Under the pieces are notes generated by a model that saw nothing but the letters and a program-made list of their open reading frames with translations, was not told the DNA's origin and ran no database searches. A stretch of 64,000 nucleotides of DNA from Macrothele yani (taxonomy: Eukaryota > Arthropoda > Arachnida > Araneae > Macrothelidae), in NCBI GenBank assembly GCA_039090855.1, contig CM077011.1:40629501-40693500 (forward strand), written 5' to 3'. Below are positions 32,221 to 42,669 of this stretch, piece by piece. Made by a program: the position numbers and the translations under genes. How positions within the stretch are numbered: position 1 is the stretch's first letter; the number at the start of each line of letters is the position of its first letter.

Positions 32221-34147
32221 GTGTTGGTTCTGGGCCGGATGTGCCTGGAGTATTTAGGGTTGAAGTACGACAGGCTCTTGCAGGCGTGGTTGATCAAGGT
32301 GGGATCATGCATTGGTTCGAAAAGGGGGAGCCCTGAGGACGTGGTTTTTGGGGGAAAACTTGTCTTCAAACCCCCCCCCCCAGTAGTTTCGCTGCTCACG
32401 GAGATATGTACTGCCAGCGAGGGTCGGTCGAGCGTTGCTTCAATAATTGGCGAGATCATGTTAGGGGAAATTCTGTGCCTGATGATGATGTGTCGCACTT
32501 GAGGATTTTTTTCCTTTCCTTTTGCCTAGGCTGAAATTGGATTCACGACCCAATTCCACGCCTTCAGCCTGACTGGTATTTTCTTCCTGTGTTGGTTCTC
32601 AAAACCCAGGGTAGTGTCTGAACTGAGAGTATTTGCCTCACCGCTACCTCAGTAATTCACTGCAGGTGTTAAATTTAAGTTTGTTTGGTGATTTAAAGTA
32701 TCTAAATTTATTTGTTTATGATTTGCTGTAGTGCTAGGGATGTAAATTCTAAATTCTGGTTGTTGGTGTTAGTGAACTTGATATTTAGTTTGGAAATTTA
32801 GTTAATTGGTATTTTGAGCATTTGTTTACAGTATAGAGTTATTAAGTATCTTGAGCTATTATGTGAAGTGCAGAGTGAGGTGATTTTTATGAGCAAGCTA
32901 GTGCAAGAACATTGTTTGAATTTCTGAATTATGTTGATGTTATGAGTAGTGATAATTCTTAAGTTAGTGAGGTTTCTTTATAAGTGAAGTGGGTTCATTC
33001 AGGGTAGTTCTATAGGTTATGTATTGTTAATTAATGCTTGTGCTCAGTGTAAATTCTGTTTTGAGGATAATTTACTTGGTTTGTTTACTTGCTGATAGTA
33101 GATTTGTTAAAGTATAATTGGTGGCTCTTAAAATAACTGTAAATTTAAATTGAAGTCTTCGAAGCTGGTCTGGGAGATTGCAGAGTTTGCTAAGATTGTT
33201 TAGGTGCTGTAAATTTAAATCAATAAGTGTAAAATTGTAAATTTGTCATTGAGCTAACTAGGTGAGAGAGAAGAGTACGTTTCAAAAGAACAGAACTTGT
33301 CCACCTTGTGGAATTAAAAATAATCCAGTATCTTTTTTTTGTGTAAGCTATGTGAATCATGGTATAATTTTGGATGCATTAAGTCAATGCCTAGTGTTCA
33401 TACCAACTGTGTTGAAATATGTCAGGCTATACTGTTCATAAGGCCAGTGGCCAAATAGAAATAGAAAGAAAATTGAGATTCTGTTTTTATACTACTGTGT
33501 TTAAGCAAACAAGAAAAAAGGAAATACCATCTGTTTGTTCACTAAATTAACTTGTTGAGTTTTTTAAAGAAAAATAATAAATACAGGCAGTAGCCTTTCA
33601 AAAAAAGTTCAAAATGAGTGCAGTGTGAAAAATTTTGTGTGCTGTTGTCTTCCATGACTTGGTCCCATGTACCCCACCTTAGCTTGACTAAGGCTATCGA
33701 TCCGAATCCTGGTTTTATAAGGTATTTCATAACTGCAATTTTTGTCCTATCCTTTTAAGTTGACTTTCACCGCCTCCACAAGTTGTTATTGAACGAGTAC
33801 ATTTTATCCTATGACTTATAGTGACACATTTTCATACACATGCAACAATATTCACTTATTTTTGCACTTTCAGGTGACTCAACTCTGCGTGAACACAAAC
33901 AACGCCAACTTTCCAATAACTTCTTGTGGAATGTAAATTTTAGATGCATTTTTGTTTAAGATGTTCATGGCCTTTTCTGGTACTTAGAAAATATCTTTGT
34001 TTCGAAATGCATCCACCCATCTCCCAAATTTAACTTTTCTATAATTTCCATATAAATTTTAATACCAGCATAAATATAACGCTTTTAATAAATAACAATC
34101 AATTCAATATACACAAAACAAATTAAATTATTTTTTTCTTCACCATA
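32221..34147. other. Remaining interior of the insertion
   Basis: A short GC-richer stretch with a C-run (32370-32382) and a long AT-rich tail (32650-33350) with repeated TGTAAATTTAAAT words. Frames 32166-32502 on both strands lack recognisable domains. A CATCCACCCATCTCCCA word near 34009-34025 matches part of the LINE 3' coding region and may be a small LINE scrap. Confidence 0.45.
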
Positions 34148-34375
34148 ACAGAACGTCGATGGACAGCCGACATTTTAGACTGGATTCCAAGGGACAGGAA
34201 AAGACCCAGAATAACACCACATGTGAGATGAGTGGATGAAATTCGAAAGTATGCGGGAGTAACATGGAAGAGACTGGCACAAGACAGACCTTTGTGGAAG
34301 AAACTTTGGGAGACATTAGTCCAGAAGTGGATTGATATTGGTTGACAATGACGATGATCATATATATATATAACA
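34148..34375 (+). pseudogene. RTE-type LINE, copy 3, downstream half
   Basis: This continues copy 3 after the insertion: ERRWTADILDWIPRDRKRPR-like residues, then VDEIRKYAGVTWKRLAQDRP and QKWIDIG with a stop at 34343-34345, then the GACGATGAT simple repeat and (TA)n typical of the family 3' end. Confidence 0.88.
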
Positions 34376-34389
34376 ATTGTTCCCTGCAT

Positions 34390-35805
34390 GAAAGAAGCTG
34401 TAATCCTAATATATAAAACGCTAAGTTGCGACGACGTGGATCACTTTTTAAGTCGTCATAGCAACAACCGAAAAACAAATGTTTGTGACGTCACACTTAG
34501 ATTTCCGTATTTTCGTGCAGGTGACGTCCTGACCGACGCGCGCACAGAGCACGCGTGTGCGTGTAGGTGAGGACGTCACGTGCTCGAAAACACGAAAAGA
34601 ACACGCACATAGAGTTTGCTTATTTAGTAGTATCTGACCGAAAAGAAGTTTTTCAATCAGGTTTTTAGTCCCGAAGATATCGCTGTGAACAAAAACGTGA
34701 GCTTGCGCTCGCTGGTGGCAGAGTTGTGCGTTAAGAAAACTTTGAAATTATATGAGAAAAAATTTTCAGCGGGAACGCTCTCCAACCAAGAAAGAATTTT
34801 TCAAATCGGACTCTTAAAAGCAGAGATATTGACAAACATGAGATATGCATCTACGCCCCTGGCGGAGAAACCGTGCATTACTTAAAGAAGAAAGTATTCT
34901 CAAAAGGTTTATGGACGTGAGTGGTATCGGTCCATGAACGAATTTTTTCAATCGAGATTTTAGAAGCTGAGATTTTGCTGCAAATGCAACAGAAACAGAA
35001 ATTAACACTCACGCACCCTGGTGGCAAAGCTATTTTTACCAAAAATTAAAAATGACCTGCAAAAGATTTCCCATGAAGAACGGCATCCGCTGCAGAAACA
35101 ATTTTACAAATCGGAATTTTAAATGCAGAGATATTGGGAAAACGCAATTTACCTTTATGCCCCCTAGCGGAAAGTTTATGAGTTACGTAAAATTTTTGTA
35201 ATATGAAACATAATTCCCACTGGAAACTATTAGAGAAAGAAAGAATTTTTCAAATCGGACTCTTAAAAACAGAGATATTGACGAAAACAAGATATACATG
35301 TACGCCACCTAGCGGGGAAACCATGCCTTATTTTAAGAAGAAAATATTCTGAAAAGATTTATCGACGTATGTAGTATCGGTCCACAAACGATTTGTTTTA
35401 AGAAGCTTGGATTGTGCCGCAAATGCATCAGAAATGAAATTAACACTTTCGCCCCCTAGCGGCCAAACCATTTTTACCAAAAGATTAGAAACTATAATCC
35501 AAATCATTTCACATCAGGAGCTGTATTTTACGCCATTTAGCCAAAAATCTATGCAAAACATGAAAAAGTGACTATACCTAAATAATAGTCTTCGACATAA
35601 ACGGAATCGAAAGGTAAAAAGATTTTTTCAATCGGATGTTTAGAAGCAAATATATAGAATAAAATGTATTTCTAATTCGACATCACCTGCAATTACGCCC
35701 TCCAGCAGCGAAATTGTGCATCGTATAAAAAAACGACATGTAGGATCATCATTCGCTCATTTCAAGCTTTCCAACGCAAAAAAAATATTTAAAATCGAAC
35801 TAGTA
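34390..35805 (-). repeat. Dispersed element with CTCF-like unit motif, copy 2, left part
   Basis: The left part (34390-34600) has TAATATATAAAACGCTAAG and CACGTG/GACGTC-rich sequence. From 34640 come ~160-170-bp degenerate units, minus orientation relative to 12.0-13.0 kb. Most units contain a core: GCACCCTGGTGG (35013-35024), GCCCCCTAGCGG (35159-35170), GCCACCTAGCGG (35304-35315) and GCCCCCTAGCGG (35451-35462). Unit words include GCAGAGATATTG and TTTTTCAAATCGGA. The array continues at 37339 after a Tc1 insertion and ends in a GACGGACGGAC run. Frames 34685-35008 are repeat shadows. Confidence 0.75.
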
Positions 35806-37338
35806 CACTGGCGTACAAAACTTAAGGACGAGACGGTTCTTCGAATGTAACGTCGTTCAGAAGTGCTCCACATCGACTCAAATCATACCATAAGATCCCC
35901 AAGATGTAAGAATATGGGACAAGTGAGCAAAACAGTCCAAACAAGGAATCCAAAGGATACAAAGGCACTTTATTGAAAAGGTAGCTTCGAGCACAACTGG
36001 ATAGAAACGTTCATGTGACAGGGGGCTGCCAAGAAAAATCCAGTCATTAGTAGGGGATATGATCACCCCTGACTGCGTCGCAGGATTTACAACGTCTATC
36101 CATGCTGAGGACGAGGTTGTCAAGGAGCTGTTGAAGCATCGCGGCCCGTTCCTTTTGTAGCGCCAATCGCAGCTGCGGAATCGTTGCTGGCGGCTGGTGA
36201 CGTGCTGCCAAGCGTCTCCCGAGAAGGTTCGATTGGATTTAGGTCCCGGGACCTTGCAGGCCAATCCATGCGTAGAAAATCTTCACTCTACAACAGCTCT
36301 GCGACAGCCACTGTACGATGAGGTGTAGCGTAGTCGTCCATGAAGAGGAACTCAAGACCTACAGCACCTCTAAGCAGACGCACGTGATGCAGGAGATCCT
36401 CGGTACAATAGCGGACACCAGTGACTGAACCTCCTTGGAAGATGTGGAGGTCAGTACGGCTACCAAGCATGATACCGCCCCAAACGAGAACTCTGCCACC
36501 TCCAAACCGGTCCCCTTCGATGATGTTGGAAGTGTGATTGCGTGTTCCCTGCTCTCTCTAGATGTGTATACTCCAGAATCGCTCGTCACTCTAAATCGGC
36601 TCTCATCCGTAAAGAGAACTCGCCCCCATTGCTGATGTGCCCAGTTCTTGTGTTCCCAGCCCCAGAGAAACTGCCGTCTCAGATGAGCAGGCGTTAATGG
36701 CACACACCATACTGGTCGTCGTGCAAATAGACCACCTTTGTGCAGCCTCCTGGCCACGGTAAAACGCGATAACGGACGTCCAGTTGTCTGTTGCATGTGC
36801 CTTGCAATTTCTCTTGTTGTCTGCCGTCTGTCTCTTCTCGCCTGTAAGACAATATACCGGTCGTTCGCCACCGTGGTTGCTCGTGGGCGACCAATGCTAA
36901 ACTTTCGGACAGCTGTTCCTGTCTTCTGCAATGCTCTGCGAGCGCGTGAAACGTTGCTGTGAGCGATCCCGAATTCCTCGGCCAAACTAGTCACATTTCG
37001 ACCTTCTTCCAACTTCCCAATCACGCGACCTCCGGTAAAGTCATCCAGATGTCGTCTACTGGATTACCTGTTGGCCATATCACACGGTGGCAGCAACTCG
37101 ACGTCCTTCAAACCGATGTACACCGTGCAATAGCTTTCACCGAATTGCTGAGCGTACACCGCCCGTGTGCTTTATACCCTTCCGACACTCCCTCCCCCCC
37201 GTCATGCTGCATATATGCGCAATCCCTACCGTACCGTACCTTAGTCTATCTCCTGAGTGGTCTTTCGGTCCGTTCTGCCTGCTCGTTCCGCTGTTATGCT
37301 AATTTCTCTTCTTCGTCCTTAATTTTTGCACACCAGTG
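35806..37338 (-). mobile_element. Tc1-like family A, copy 2 (full length)
   Basis: The ends CACTGGCGTACAAAACTTAA (left) and, in reverse complement, CACTGGTGTGCAAAAATTAA (right) match the first copy. TA lies on both flanks (35804-35805 and 37339-37340). The length is 1533 bp. It interrupts the CTCF-like array, whose unit sequence reads through the junction. Confidence 0.93.
36047..37078 (-). pseudogene. Tc1 family A transposase, copy 2, frameshifted
   Basis: Start ATG at 37078 (MANRQS, as in copy 1). A frameshift near 37030 precedes the long frame MIGKLEEGRNVTSLAEEFGI through TGRPLSRFTVARRLHKGGLF and VLFTDESRFRVTSDSG (first catalytic aspartate). A frameshift near 36560 follows. Then LEFLFMDDYATPHRTVAV has the second aspartate with the usual DDNA changed to DDYA; this block is intact here but shifted in copy 1. 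The C-terminal part encodes a degraded WPARSR/DLNPIE region and ends GDHIPY with a stop at 36047. The two copies carry different lesions. Confidence 0.92.
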
Positions 37339-37400
37339 TAGTTGCAGAGATATTGTGTCCACAGACGTACGGACGGACAAACCGAAAACGTAAACACGAT
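37339..37400 (-). repeat. CTCF-like array copy 2, outer end
   Basis: After the Tc1 element the array resumes with GTTGCAGAGATATTG and ends in ACGGACGGACAAAC, the counterpart of the GTCCGTC run at the start of the 12-kb copy. Confidence 0.7.
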
Positions 37401-37479
37401 CTGTTTTACAAACTACATGCTACAAATATTCTCTTACACAGCGTGGCAAATGTCCTTCGCTCGGCCCTGTTTGGATGGA

Positions 37480-38003
37480 TGGAGGGTTTTTGGAAGGAAC
37501 AATACAATTTTAAAGAGCAATACGCCATTATGTCTCAAAAAGAAAAGTGTTTAATCAATGTATCCTTCGAGTTCTTACATATGGATGGGAGACATGGATG
37601 TTAACTAAAAAATATATAGAAAGGCTACAGACAACTGTAAGAAGCATGGGGTGATTCATGCTTGGTGTAACCAGGAGAGATGAGAAAAGGAACTCGTGGA
37701 TAAGGAAAATGACAAGAGTTGAAGACATCATGATCAGAGTAAAATCCCTTAAAAGGCAATCGGCTGGACATGTTGCCAGGAGAACGGACCTCCGACGGAC
37801 AACCGAAATTACAGACTGGATTCCAAGGGACAGGAAAAGACCCAGAATAAGACCACATTGGAGATGGGTGGATGAAATTCGAAAGCATGTGGGAGTGAGA
37901 TGGTGGAGACTGGGGCAAGACAGACCGTACTGGAAGAAACTTGGTGAGATCTTCATTAATCCAGCAGTAGATTGATAATGGCTGATGATGATGATTAAAT
38001 ATA
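37480..38003 (+). pseudogene. RTE-type LINE, copy 4 (3' end only)
   Basis: The plus strand matches the C-terminal region of the LINE: FKEQYAIMSQKEKCLINV-like sequence (shifted frame), MLGVTRRDEKRNSWIRKMTR, GHVARRTDLRRTTEITDWIP and VDEIRKHVGVRWWRLGQDRP, with a stop at 37975. The 3' end is TGATGATGATG followed by (TA)n at 37998-38022. Truncated upstream of the RT core. Confidence 0.9.
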
Positions 38004-38149
38004 TATATATATATATATATATATTCCTGAATTTGACGATACAAAATTACATACAACGATTTTTTTTCTTGAATTTGACGATAAATCCGATTTTGTCCCC
38101 TGAATTATGGCGATAAAAGAAACGTTTTATTTCGCTCAACGAAAATCTG

Positions 38150-38620
38150 GACAAACTTGAATTACGGAAAACATGAATTGGGGAAATCGCGAATCAAGGC
38201 AAAGGAGAATTAGAACAAACTTGATACAGTAAATGTTTTTAGGGGAAACTTTGATACGGACAAACGTGTTAAGGGCAAACGTGAATTAAGGGAAACGAGA
38301 TGTAGGGGAACCGAGATTAGGGGAAATGGGAAATCGGGTAAAAGCGATTTCGGGGAAACGCCATTGGGGTAAACGTGTTTAGGGCAAATGTGAATTGGGG
38401 GAAACGAGATTCAGGGGAAGCGAGATTAGGGCAAACGAAATTAGAGGAAATGGGAATTCGGGTAAAAGCGATTTCGGGGAAACGCCATTGGGGGAAACAA
38501 GATTTAAGAGAAACGAAATTAGGGGAAATGGGAATTCGGGTAAAAGCGATTTTGGGGAAATGATATTGCGGTAAACGCGTTTAGGGCGAACGGGAAATAG
38601 GGGAAACTGATTAAGGGAAA
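38150..38620 (-). repeat. CCCTAAT-type repeat, inverted copy
   Basis: Units such as AAACGAGATTAGGGGAAATG, GGGAATTCGGGTAAAAGCGA and TTTCGGGGAAACGCCATTGG are the reverse complement of the 19360-20020 family, including the same higher-order landmarks. It is more diverged, with a block spacing of ~110-125 bp here. Confidence 0.85.
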
Positions 38621-38639
38621 CGGGTGTTCACCGTTTTCC

Positions 38640-39000
38640 GGATTAGCCGGCAAACAACGTTTGAAGCAGAGCTCGCTGTAGAAGGAATTCTGATAAATTC
38701 CAGGCGATGTACGGAAAGAACATCACACATTTTTCGAAAAGCGAAGAAGGAATTCTCATTAATTCCAGACGATGTGTGGAAGGAACTTCAAACATTTTTC
38801 GAAGCGAAGAGGGTATTCTCATTAATTTCAGGCGATGCATGGAAGGAACATCACACATTTTTTGAAGCGAAGGAGGAATTTTCATTAATTACAGACGGTG
38901 TGTGGAAGAAGCATTACCTAGTTGTCGAAGCTATAACGAAGAAAATTTCTCCGTCATTTCTGTCCACGCCAGGATTCGAACCCGGATCCCCTCATTCCGG
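38640..39000 (-). repeat. 63-bp minisatellite, upstream diverged units
   Basis: Units carry GAAGGAATTCTCATTAATTC, CAGACGATGTGTGGAAGGAA and CATCACACATTTTTCGAA at ~63-bp spacing. These are the same words as the SINE5 body at 40570-40640, suggesting the array was seeded by that body. Confidence 0.8.
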
Positions 39001-39033
39001 AATAAGTCACTCTACCAATTGAGCTACGCGGAC
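38962..39033 (-). repeat. tRNA-like unit (GTCCGCG type), minus strand
   Basis: The 72-nt reverse complement folds as a tRNA: acceptor GTCCGCG/CGTGGAC, D-arm TAGCTCAATTGGTAGAGT, T-arm CCGGGTTCGAATCCTGG. The anticodon arm pairs best with a 6-nt loop (TCCGGA), so it is unlikely to decode. Internal A and B boxes are intact. Flanks (ATGACGGAGAAAATTT-like and GGCAGATAG) match the other units. Confidence 0.8.
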
Positions 39034-39370
39034 GTTTGTTCTGTCTACTATCTGCCTTTATGTCGTGTGCGTCCTGCTGGCAGGTACGTCACATCTCCCC
39101 CCCCCCGAAAGAGGGCCGGGGGCATGGCCCACGGGTCAGCCGTGACCATGAATCGTTGCAGGCAGCCATCCACTGTAGAACGTGCACTTGAGAACTCCCA
39201 GTCAATTTTTTTATTTTTTTTTATTTTTCGAAGCGCTGGAGAAGGGATTCTCTGATTTTTCCTATCTCGCGGTGTGGAAATAACATCACACCATTGCGAG
39301 ATTTTGAACGGTCGGGTCATCCGGATAGTTCGGGCGCCATTATAACGAAGTAAATTTCTCCGTCATTTCT

Positions 39371-39442
39371 GTCCACGCCAGGATTCGAACCCGGATCCCC
39401 TCATTCCGGAATAAGTCACTCTACCAATTGAGCTACGCGGAC
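39371..39442 (-). repeat. tRNA-like unit (GTCCGCG type), second minus-strand copy
   Basis: Same sequence and fold as 38962-39033, 409 bp away. The pair is separated by the shared unit body (ACGTCACATCTCCCCCCCCC-type junction and the TATCTCGCGGTGTGGAAATA body), so the two copies lie in a direct tandem arrangement. Confidence 0.8.
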
Positions 39443-39499
39443 GTTTGTTCTGACTACTATCTGCCTTTATGTCGTGTGCGTTCTGCTGGCAGGTACGTC

Positions 39500-40640
39500 A
39501 CAAAGCGAAGAAGGATTTCATATTAATTTCAGACGGAGTGTGGAAGAAGCATTACACAGTTTTAGAAGCAAAGACGGAATTCGCATTAATTCCAGACGGT
39601 GTGGGGAAGAAGCATTACACAGTTTTCGAAGCTAAGAAGGAATTCTCATTAATTCCAGACGGTGTGTGGAAGAAGCATTACCCAGTTGCCGAAGCGAAGA
39701 AGGATTTCGCATTAATTTCAGATAGTGTGTGGAAGAAACGTTATCCAGTATTAGAAGCGAAGAAGGAATTCTCATTAATTCCAGACGATGTGTGGAAGAA
39801 GCATTTCCCAGTTGTCGAAGCGAAGAAGGATTTCGCATTAATTTGTGTGGAAGAAGCATTACACAGTTTTAGAAGCAAAGACGGAATTCGCATTAATTCC
39901 AGACGGTGTGGGGAAGAAGCATTACACAGCTTTCGAAGCTAAGAAGGAATTCTCATTAACTCCAGACGGTGTGTGGAAGAAGCATTATCCAGCTGTCGAA
40001 GCGAAGAAGGATTTCGTATTAATTTCAGATAGTGTGTGGAAGAAACATTAACCAGTTTTAGAAGCGAAGAAGGAATTCTCATTAATTTCAGACGATGTGT
40101 GGAAGAAGCATTACCCAGTTGTCGAAGCGAAGAAGGATTTCGCATTAATTTGTGTGGAAGAAGCATTACACAGTTTTAGAAGAAAAGACGGAATTCGCAT
40201 TAATTCCAGACGGTGTGGGGAAGAAGCATTACACAGCTTTCGAAGCTAAGAAGGAATTCTCATTAACTCCAGACGGTGTGTGGAAGAAGCATTATCCAGC
40301 TGTCGAAGCGAAGAAGGATTTCGCATTAATTTCAGATGGTGTGAGGAAGAAACATTAACCAGTTTTAGAAGCGAAGAAGGAATTCTCATTAATTCCAGAC
40401 GGTGTGTGGAACAAGCATTACACAGTTTTAGAAGCGAAGAAGGAATTCGCATTAATTCCATACGGTGTGTGGAAGAAAAATTACACAGTTTTAGAAGTGA
40501 AGAAGCAACTCGCATTAATTCCAGACGGTGTTTGGAAGAAGCATTGCACAGTTTTAGAAGCTAAGAAGGAATTTGCATTAATTCCAGACGATGTGTGGAA
40601 GGAACATCACATGTTTTTCGAAGAACCTAACGGCCGGAAG
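39500..40640 (+). repeat. 63-bp minisatellite with a five-unit, ~307-bp higher-order repeat
   Basis: Basic unit 63 bp (GAAGCGAAGAAGGAATTCTC, ATTAATTCCAGACGGTGTGT, GGAAGAAGCATTACCCAGTT). A block of five units, the last shortened, recurs with landmark GTGTGGAAGAAGCATTACAC at about 39538, 39843 and 40150, a spacing of ~305-307 bp. Since 63 is 21 codons, all forward frames stay open over long stretches (for example 39469-39942) and spell a 21-residue repeat such as KHYTVLEAKTEFALIPDGVG. The unit-to-unit changes are not obviously synonymous, so I do not call a protein. Confidence 0.9.
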
Positions 40641-40775
40641 ATAAAGTTTGACGTTCGGACGCCAACACGGCGATACCCAAATTTTCCGGAGGCGGGACTC
40701 GAGTCCGCATTCTTCTACACCGGAGCCGAATGCTTTCCCGATTAAGCTCCACCGACAAGGGCTGACCGTCTTGAC
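40570..40775 (-). repeat. SINE5 body and tRNA-like head
   Basis: The body CGAAGAACCTAACGGCCGGA (from 40619) is followed by a minus-strand tRNA-like head: GTCGGTGGAGCTTAATCGGG (A-box) and GGACTCGAGTCCCGCC (B-box region). It matches the copies at 18775-19240. The minisatellite to its left shares the body sequence. Confidence 0.7.
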
Positions 40776-41829
40776 ATGTGCGACACCTCCACAGTACAAC
40801 TGTCTTATCACACAGGTTCAACATTTTTTCGCTAGTATGCGTGAGTTTGTTAATTTCAAAACTTAATACTGATACTTGGAAAGACTGATAAACTTTCAGT
40901 GTTACGCACCCTTGTTTTCGTAACGAACTCAGTGTCTTAACAAGGTAAAAGTTTTACCGCTTCTTCTTAGTTTGAGGAGTAAACGTGCTTTATAATGTAA
41001 GAGTAAGGTACTGCGTAATGGCTAACTCACTAGGTTGATAAAGTAGAGTATGGATTCTACATATTATGAGAATATCACCAGTGAGGTAACTCGCACACCG
41101 TTTGGCATTGTGCATCCCACTGATTTCAGAATAATGAAGCAAAATCCCTCAGTGAAGATATTTGTTATCAGGAGAATCTGAAAACTTTTAGTACCTAAAG
41201 CATGTTGACTTGTCAATTTTTCTAATTTAACACACACAAAATTTGCAGCAACGCGTAGGAAATTTACCGAAATCATCAGAATTAGAAAATGACTGGCTTT
41301 AAATTGCAAATTTTCTCTCAGTTAATTTTTAAACTTTGCCTTTCGCAATAATCGTTGTAAAGAGCTTCGATTTCAAAGTTTCATATCAATAAGAAACAAA
41401 CTAATTAATGCGTCTAAGTGCGATGTATCAGCTCATTAAGAAAGTGCACTTTTAGCTACATCGTTCCAGCTACACTGTTTCAAGGTATGTTTCATTTCGG
41501 ATATGATAAAGGCGTATTTCTTCTAAGACGACAAGCTAGTGTTTTTGTTGTTAGTCTTTTAAGTCAACATTGAAACTTAAAAGGACCTTTAGCGGCGGCT
41601 ATTGATTTACAAAAATCAAAACATTTTAATATCTCAAAGTTGTTGTCGTCTGAAAGTATTTAAAATAGTTTATGCCTGTTCATTAGATGATTACCGTTCA
41701 CGTATTACTTTAACAGGAATTCTAAACAGGGAGTACTTAATATGCTGCATTTTGCCTTTTTTGTATAGTGGTTCACCGGCCACCATGAGCAACTCTTAAG
41801 ATCTAGAAACAGTTCCTCGCCCATAGTGT
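40776..41829. other. Spacer without recognised features
   Basis: AT-rich sequence with no credible frame, terminal repeats or tRNA-like signals. Confidence 0.5.
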
Positions 41830-42001
41830 GTGTGCCGCCCGGTGGCGCAGTAGTCTAAGCGATGGCCTCTGATCATTCGTCCAAAAAGGGACCGGGTTCG
41901 AATCCCCATAAGGCATGGATGTTGTGTTTGTTTTACGGCGCTGGTTCTCTCCCTTCCCTGGAACCATTGACCCTAAATTAGGGACGGGCGAAGTCTTATA
42001 G
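41830..42001 (+). repeat. SINE2 copy, head part (split by insertion)
   Basis: tRNA-like head GCCCGGTGGCGCAGTAGTCT (A-box) and GACCGGGTTCGAATCCCC (B-box), then GTTGTGTTTGTTTTACGG and AATTAGGGACGGGCGAAG. The copy is cut at CTTATAG (41995-42001); its 3' end resumes at 43259 with the same CTTATAG. Confidence 0.88.
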
Positions 42002-42290
42002 TCCCCAAGGTGAAAATCCTCCAAATACGTGGCGACAGTAAATAAATAAATACATCGCTCTTTCCACGTTCCAGAAACACACAGCAACCGAAAAATTGTT
42101 TTTCCGCCGCCGCTGTGGAATTGAACCACAGAACTCTCGATAACTAGCTGAGCGCGTTACATTTACACCACGGTGGCCAACAATCCACGGTGCTATGTGT
42201 ATTTTTAAGTCAGCTTCTGACATCATAAATCCGTAAGATGGGCTCAGCTACTGAGACGTCTCCATCTGGTGGGAATTAACGGCACTGGCT
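42002..42290 (-). repeat. SINE3 copy, minus strand
   Basis: The reverse complement shows GCCAGTGCCGTTAATTCCCA, GTCTCAGTAGCTGAGCCCAT and a tRNA-like region CACCGTGGTGTAAATGTAAC (A-box) with GTGGTTCAATTCCACAGCGG (B-box), then a GCTGTGTGTTTCTGGAACGT body and an ACCTTGGGGAC end. Confidence 0.85.
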
Positions 42291-42559
42291 ATATATATAT
42301 TATAGCACCTTGGATCTTGCCCTTTGGATTTCAGTTCATATGTAGATGATTTTAGGAAGGGAGTGTCTGACCTCAGGTCTTAAACAACCCTAAAAAAACA
42401 GGAAGCTAGGAGATTTGGGTTAGAGTGCCCGATAGGAAAGTGACACGGAAGCGAGGTATAAAGGGAGAGGAAGACGCTCTATTTATTACCGGGGGGACAG
42501 TACCCGGGGTCCGACGGCTTAACGTGCCCATACGACGCACGGCTGGTATTTAGTGGTTC

Positions 42560-42650
42560 GAGCTTTCGTACCTGCCCAGGATAGAACCTGAGGTTATCTC
42601 CATGGCAGTCACGAACGCTGACCACTAGGCTACCCGCGACCCAACCCCTT
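42560..42650 (-). repeat. SINE4 tRNA-like head
   Basis: The reverse complement reads TCGCGGGTAGCCTAGTGGTC (A-box TAGCCTAGTGGTCAGC) and CTCAGGTTCTATCCTGGGC (B-box). The body may extend left to about 42350 (GGTATAAAGGGAGAGGAAGA near 42455). Only one copy is in the window, so the family call rests on the tRNA-like boxes. Confidence 0.55.
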
Positions 42651-42669
42651 GGGCTTAACTGCTATAATT

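Larger units (their letters stand above)
29773..34147 (+). mobile_element. ~4.4-kb insertion in LINE copy 3, LTR-retroelement-like, no gag-pol seen
   Basis: The LINE sequence on either side joins cleanly, and ACAGAAC is present at both junctions (29766-29772 and 34148-34154), so an insertion with a target duplication of 4-7 bp is well supported. The insert begins TGTCATGGCG. It has AATAAA at 30858-30863 and TGGTGACCTCGG at 30893-30904, resembling a U5 end followed by a tRNA primer-binding site of the TGGTGACC type. If the duplication is read as GAAC, the element runs from TG to CA (...CATAACA). No gag, protease, RT or integrase motif is seen, and I could not find a matching second LTR at the right end, so this could be a LARD-like derivative or a mosaic. 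Confidence 0.6.

Noticed and set aside
32166..32502. ~100-residue frames on both strands in the 4.4-kb insertion
   Set aside because: They include a C-run and a 37-bp repeat and show no domain; unlikely to be an exon.
39469..39942. 157-residue repetitive frame (KHYTVLEAK... type) that could be read as a repeat protein
   Set aside because: The 63-bp DNA unit is the SINE-derived minisatellite; several frames on both strands stay open and there is no start context or domain.
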